Assembly (NCBI GenBank): GCA_013397455.1
Contig: VYZB01000023.1
Location: forward strand, 3,901,549 to 3,965,548
Origin: Crotophaga sulcirostris
Taxonomy: Eukaryota; Chordata; Aves; Cuculiformes; Crotophagidae
DNA length: 64,000 nt
Reading direction: 5' to 3'
The notes below the pieces were generated by a model that was given only the letters and a program-made list of their open reading frames with translations, ran no database searches and was not told where the DNA came from. Both the position numbers and the translations under genes were made by a program. Below are positions 58,008-64,000 of the stretch, in pieces; positions within the stretch are counted from its first letter, which is position 1, and every line of letters begins with the position of its first letter.

Positions 58008-61000
58008 GTAAGTGAAAAAAAATAAAGATGCTGAGAGAGATTTGAGGACTTTGCCATCCAGGCTTGCCTCTGCAGGCTCAGGCTGCTGTTTAGAATTAAT
58101 GAGCTAATTTACTATTGCTCTCAATAATGCATCAACACCTTGTGGGACAGAAGAGCTTTCATTCAGAAAAATCTTTCAAAAATACATAAATGAAAACTAT
58201 TTTCTGAAAGCTATAGATTGCTAAAAAAATACTAAATCTCTGTGGCAAACTTCGTGAAAGAGTTTAAAGGCTGTATTGAAGAAAGATGGTTATTTTTATA
58301 AGTCAAAAAAGCCCTGTCCAAAAATTATGTCAAAACATTAATTTTTATGGTGAAATTTCAATAACAGTCAAAGATATTCCCATAAAGTCTACTGTGGAGT
58401 TCATTCAATTTCTTGTAGTGGAAATCCCCATTTACGGAACTGGACGGCACACCTGGTAGGAACCTGAGCCTTCCACATTAATTTCTCTAACCCTCTGAGT
58501 TTATGTGACCACACGGCAATGTCAAGAATGCTTAATTATCCACCCAGCCCTACAAACCTTGAAGCACAAGATAGCCAGCAATCCACTCTCATTCAGAAGA
58601 GTTTGGCATGTCTCCACATTGTAACTTACCAGTGTTACCCCTAGCAATTGCTCTTTAAAGCAAAAACATGTGCAAAATGTCTTCATTCAGCCTAGTAGTA
58701 TCATATGTCAATCAGATTCAGGATGCAGAACTGGCCAGCAATATCCTAAAAAAAAAAAAAAAATCATCCTTCTTGTTTGAATCACTTTGAATTAACTTGA
58801 CTCTGTCATGTTACTGGCAAGAATATTTTCTCTTGAGCATCTGATTTCTAATTTTTTTTTTTTTTGGTCTTTGGATTTGTCTGCAAGTTCCAAAGATCTG
58901 GTTTAAGCTTTACAAGACCAACTTAGCCTGGGGCTTTGGCAAGAAATTTAACATTGTCTACAGTGCAGTGAAGTTTATTAACACCTTTCAAAACCTCTGC
59001 AAGTTTGTAAATCAAGCAGTGGTTCATTTTCCAGAACTAATAAGGGTCTGGTTTTTTCAATGTACACAAACAGAAATGCCATATATTTATGATACACGTG
59101 CATATGTATGACATCCATACGGCTAAATTTACATGATTTTAGGTATTTGCTGTGTATCATAGTGATGGCTTTGAGACTTATCAAGCTAAAACCACGAAAG
59201 ATCAACATCTATCAGACTTTGAGTCTATCACATCCTCAGATTTTTTTTTAAAATGTTTTTTTCCTACTCCCTAAACCTGATTTTTTTCTTTTTTCTTTTT
59301 CTTTTTTTCTGATTTGGTTTGGTTTTTTTTTCGTTTTGTCCTAGGTGACTCCATTAGTATTCCCAGATGCACAAGGGATAATACCTTCCAGATTAGAGAA
59401 ATAAGGTCCCACTAAGATGTCCTCCTTTCAGCAGAGCACAGACAGTTGTTATACACAGAGGAAAATGAATGCTGCTATAGTTTACAATAGAGGGTTCTTT
59501 TATTAGCATACCCTCAGCCTCCACGAAACTTTCATAATCATTAACATAAAATGGTTGTGTGGACTGCTCGCTGACCCTGGACCAATGTGTAAGTGGGATA
59601 TCACACCTGGTGACATACATGTCATTGAAATAACTTGTTCCAGGTGTCATCTCCCATGCAACTGCCACGTAAATGAGACAAAAATGTGCAACTGCAGCAC
59701 ATGCAGAGTAGTACAGCATACACATAGAACAAGTCATTGTAAAATAAAATATCATTGTACTATATGCACTTTAGGCATGTATAGTGTCCCTAAATGTACT
59801 GTGAGGATAGCCCTAAACTGACAGATGCAAACCTTCATAAACTGGACTATCCGTGCAAACTGATTCAGGTCTCCTTGAGCATATGGATTATGATCTAGTC
59901 TCCAGCAAATAACTATTTGCCTTTTCATTTTCCTGAGGCCTTGAAATAGAACAGAGCACAAGATAGACCGACTTCAGCACAGACCCAAGCCTTGAATCTA
60001 CTGCTGCAACTGCTTCTCCTGGCTTCTGCTATGGTCCACCATGCAAGCCCTGCCGTGAAGATAGATGTATTGACTCCCTTTGGCAGGCACTGCTACATTA
60101 TTTGCATTCTTCTCAACTGTTTACTGCCTTTGTCAGACCTATGGAAGGTCAGAGGGTAGAACAAGCATCATTTTGTTGGTGAAGAGCAAAGGCACAGTGA
60201 ATTTAAAGTCAAATAACTTCATTTTAAGCATGCAAGTGGCTAAGCCCTGAAACTGCCTGTTGGTTACAGCCATTTAGGAGTGCCACCCTGGTTTCTTTGG
60301 TCTTCAGTTGCTATCCCAAGCCTTTCTACCAGGCAGATTAAGCCACAGAAAATGAGGACTATACAATCAGTGGCAAATTGTGGCTCTTTTGTTAAGAATA
60401 ACACAGGTTGGAGAATTCACACATGCATTTCTTCATCCTTTTACCCATTGAAAGTCTTTGCTTCTTATGCCTCACTGCAACTACACTGTGCAATACAGGA
60501 GGGAGCTGCCTGAAAGGGCAGGAGGAGGCAGGCCCTGAGCAAGGTAAGTCTGCTGTAGCAAAAAGAGATGTTACTCTGCTCCTACATAACCATGTTCAGC
60601 AGAGGTTGCAGGTGAAAATTTATGATGAATCTTTACTGATAAAACTTGGCATTTCCGAACTGCAGAAGGCTTGGTCTTGCAAGTTTTGAAGAGTTTCTTA
60701 ACATTGCTACCTAACTATCATCTCAAACACACACATGAACACATCTATATGTAGTCATCATACTGTGTGAACATTTTCTAAACTATATTTCAGACTAGTT
60801 TTTCTTCTTGGCTCCTTTCTACCTGCAGTTGCTAAAAGTGTCAGACAGATGCACAGAAAAATCTCCTAGCCTCGCAAAGTGTCATCTGATGTCAGGATCA
60901 GTGTAAATCCTTCGTTTGACCTCAACTGGCTATAGATCAACACGCTGGCTTTATGTGGCATTTCTGGGAGAGGAGAAAGTATATGTATTTTTAAAAGACA

Positions 61001-61039
61001 GCAATTATTGAATTTGCTATACCTGGATGCTGCACAACT

Positions 61040-61360
61040 CTTTGTAATCATTACCAACAGATGATGTCACTGAAACTTATTTTTATGTCATTATCCTCAC
61101 CCAAGGTAAATATGGAATGCTGTCATGTCATTACATGATGTAAATATGTCATCATAATTTGTCTTTACACATCATAAATATTTTATTATATGACATTATT
61201 ACACCTCCAGATATCTTTTTCCATATGAATAGTAATTACTCAAAGTATTTACTGTAATTATGTCACTTGATGAAATTACAGTAATTACATCGAAAAATGA
61301 TAGCCCATGACTAATGAATTAAAATAGCATGGAAATTCGCATAAAAATGACATTAAAAAT
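61040..61360. promoter_or_regulatory. ATGTCA/TGACAT and GTAATTAC motif cluster
   Basis: Seven ATGTCA or TGACAT sites within 290 bp (61064, 61085, 61125, 61146, 61191, 61260, 61348), mixed with GTAATTAC and GTAATTA homeodomain-type cores. The sequence is unique and AT-rich. It could be an enhancer or the relic of a decayed repeat. Function is inference. Confidence 0.3.
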
Positions 61361-62499
61361 GTTAAGGATCTGAGGCAAACTCACAAAAGCAAGGGAATTC
61401 GTAATTAAGAATTTAATCTCTAATAACATTGCAGGGTGCTACATTTTTAGATTATATCACAGAAGAAGGAAAAAAAAAAGAAATAAAGTAGTATTACCTG
61501 AAAAGGTGCAAAAGTGAACTGCTTCAAAGCATAAGCAGGTATTTTGTGTGCATGTGCATAGCAGTATCAGCAAGTGCTGTAGAGCAGCATTCAACGTTCT
61601 TTCATTAGGAACAAAATGCAATGGACCAAGGTCAGAGCTGGGGTAAGGAGCTGTCACTTGTGTGGAAGTTTCTATCTAAGAGCCATCAGGGAACAACAAC
61701 TTTGTGACAGGTGAAGATAAAATCACTGAAGGACGGTAGTGTCAAACCGGAGCAAGATGGCTGGCGGATCCCAGGAATGCATGTGGGTCTCAAGGCAAAT
61801 GTGTAGGTTTAATACCTAACCTGTACTCGTAGATTTTGTAATGCCACTGACCTCACATCTGCAAGCAAACAAGTATTTTCATAAACCTAGATACCTTCAA
61901 GCAGCCACACAAAGTCCTGCTTCAGCACACGCACTGTGCTCTTGTTGCCAATTGCATTCCAGGGAGTCACAAGGCCTTCTGTTGCTGGGAAAATTCACAA
62001 ACACACCCTTTGTATTTGAGCCTTCGTGACAACAGGATGATTTATTATTATATTCATTTTTAATCCATAGTCATTTTCTGCATAAAAATAAATCATTCTG
62101 TGACTACTGTAAAAAAAAAAAAACAAACTCCTAAACACTCATGGTGCCTGAGAAGAAAAGAGGAATCACTGTTATCATCTTTGCTCATTTGCTGCCTGGC
62201 TTAGGACCATGTCGTGAGCCTATACCTATGAGAAACTCAGTGTTGTTCATCTCCTCCTTTCACACTTGGACGTTGTTGGTCCCAGTGTGTGGACTTCACC
62301 CTTTCTTAATGTTGCCTTCAAGCTGTTTTCACACTAAGGTGCCCATATTACATGGTACTCCAGAACAGGAAACCCTATTGAGCTGAAACAGTTCCCCATG
62401 AAGCATAAGGAGAAAACTGGGGTTTTAGCTGAATTAAGAAAGAAACAGAGAGACAGACGGACAGACTGGGGTGTGTGTGTGTGTTTAGAAAAAAGAAGG

Positions 62500-62900
62500 A
62501 AAGAAATAAAGCGAGAAAGAGAAATTCTGTTTCCAGTTAAACTATCCAGTAATAATTTAATATATGGTGCCATTTTAGAAAATGTGCTATTCATATTTAT
62601 GAAAGGCTTAATAGATGCAGCTGCATCCTTTAACAAATTATTATAAGGCATGGTATGAAATGCATTAGTAAGAAATGCTTAACAGATGATGCTGTGACAA
62701 GCTGTTACAACGCGTGTTATAAGACGTCAATATTATTAAATCTATGGGCTTGGTTAGCACATGAATATAAATAATTTTTATGCATGCTACAAATTGCCAT
62801 GCTTTATTAATAATGAAGTGTTTATAAATGGAACCTTACTGTAAAGCATTATTAAATGCAGCTACTCAGAAGACCTTAGAGTAATACTGTAGTAGCATTA
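62500..62900. promoter_or_regulatory. AT-rich element with long palindrome, possible exapted old repeat
   Basis: Contains the 14-bp perfect palindrome GATGCAGCTGCATC at 62614-62627 centred on an E-box CAGCTG, an imperfect 18-bp inverted repeat at 62705-62722 with ACGCGT at its centre, and repeated AAATGC, TTATAA and ATTATTAA blocks including TTATAAATGGAACCTTACTG (from about 62822). That last block reminds me of old vertebrate repeats, but I cannot name a family. Confidence 0.3.
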
Positions 62901-64000
62901 TTATGCTGAGAAGCAGACTAGAAAGGCTGCTTTATTTTACTGTCTGAGTTGACATGGGTTCAAACACACTAAGCTTTGATTCCTGAAGGCCCATGTGGTA
63001 GGGGCCACCAGTAGGCACCGGCTGAAAGCTGCTGTTGTCACATTCTTTGTTACTCTGAAATCACTCTGGCCTCACTTACATGGGATTTACACCAATGTAA
63101 GTATTAGTGTCAGTGGAGGAACTCCTGGTTAACCCTGCTGTAAGCGATACACTCTGCAGGCCACATTATTTTCCTTTCCAGTGAAAGCTGACTGAAAGGT
63201 AACTGCAAGGCATTCTTCTGGTTAAAAAAAAAAAAAAGGAACAAAAGTATGTAGATTTGAAATGTACTGTGTCTCCAAGTCTGCCCTTCCAACAGATATC
63301 TACCAAAAGTTTACTTCTGCATTAAAAATCAACATCTTTGTTCTACAGAGTTTCTCAATGCAAAAAAAAAATCATGTTGCTCCAGAAGTTTCATTCTATC
63401 ATGATTGGCATTGTCTAAGTTTCCAACACCACACTGAGTTGGTCCAATATACTTGCAGAGAGTTACAACAGAATATATGTCCTTGGCCTGAAGCTAATTA
63501 ATAATAGATTTAGTAAGTCTAGGACCGCATGGGCAAGAAATGCTTGCCATGGGATAGTAAACAAAGTCTTTTAAATTTTCAGTTACTTTTTTTTTCCTAA
63601 TTCTCAGACTTTTAGTAAACATTTAAATGGGGTGCTCTGTTTTCAACTGTCTGCCTATACTACTTTTTAATGCTAACTTTTTTAAAAAATAATTTTTCAC
63701 AACTCCCAGGTTATTTGGATGATGACTTCATCCAAACTGTAACTTACTTATTTGCTAAGGATTTCTGAAAAGACCGGAGTTCTTCAGTTTTCCAGGGGGA
63801 CCTGAAGTGTAGCAAGAGGGACACCAACAGCCAGGTATGGAGAGGTGTGTAGGTGTCCACAGCTGGTGGTATCAGTGGAGGCAAAAACACTCAGCTGAGC
63901 GGGTATTGCAAGCCATCTGGGGAAAAAACGATGTGATCTCGTGCCACTCAAGCCCTACCGCAGTAGCTGGGCAAGGCCTCTTCTCTTCCAGCTCTGCTCC

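Larger units (their letters stand above)
51171..64000. other. sequence downstream of SOX5, no gene recognised
   Basis: Apart from the CR1 at 52175, the MIR relic at 55595 and the elements listed separately, this is unique AT-rich DNA. Open frames are at most about 120 codons, occur on both strands and show no family motif. In mammals the SOX5 3' side faces a gene-poor interval, which fits. T-rich tracts lie at about 53342-53384, 58852-58865 and 59244-59338, and A runs near 58748, 62110 and 63221. Confidence 0.7.

Noticed and set aside
59393..59755. 120-codon open frame on the - strand rich in Cys and Met
   Set aside because: No signal, domain or splice support, and the opposite strand is also open over much of the same stretch.

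Overview
The window looks like a piece of a vertebrate, almost certainly avian, nuclear genome. It carries the 3' half of SOX5, a SoxD-class HMG-box transcription factor gene, on the + strand, followed by about 13 kb of downstream sequence with no confirmed gene. The bird call rests on two CR1 LINE copies ending in the ATTCTRTG-type 3' octamer repeat, low overall repeat load, a few old MIR/CORE-SINE relics, and a SOX5 protein close to the mammalian one. CR1 also occurs in turtles and crocodilians, so the species is not fixed.

Layout. Positions 1-12081 are the end of a SOX5 intron. Six coding exons follow: 12082-12259, 17231-17376, 34349-34457, 35344-35517, 41825-42041 and 45364-45667. All have AG/GT borders, phases chain without a break, and together they encode 375 C-terminal residues plus a TGA stop. 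Counting back from a usual length of about 763 aa, the HMG box falls where SOX5 should have it. In order the exons carry a CtBP-type PLNLS motif, the second coiled coil, a linker, the HMG box (split by a 6.3 kb intron) and an acidic C-terminal tail. The 3' UTR starts at 45668 and has several candidate poly(A) signals; the most distal good one is at 51146.

Repeats. A 1.7 kb decayed CR1 with reverse-transcriptase fragments lies at 20651-22325 on the - strand. A shorter CR1 is at 52175-52833 (-), and a CR1 3' end scrap is at 14196-14248 (+). MIR-like SINE relics occur at about 3670, 7675, 26655, 28215 and 55595. Microsatellites and T/A tracts are scattered through introns and UTR.

Downstream of SOX5 (51.2-64 kb) I find no protein-coding gene with support. 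I do see a small exon-like pattern at 57882-58007, a possible noncoding terminal exon at 56724, and two AT-rich stretches with non-random motif content (about 61.04-61.36 kb and 62.50-62.90 kb). These may be regulatory DNA or old exapted repeats. No bacterial-type system, CRISPR array, tRNA, rRNA or virus-derived gene was recognised. All similarity statements come from memory of families, not from a database search.
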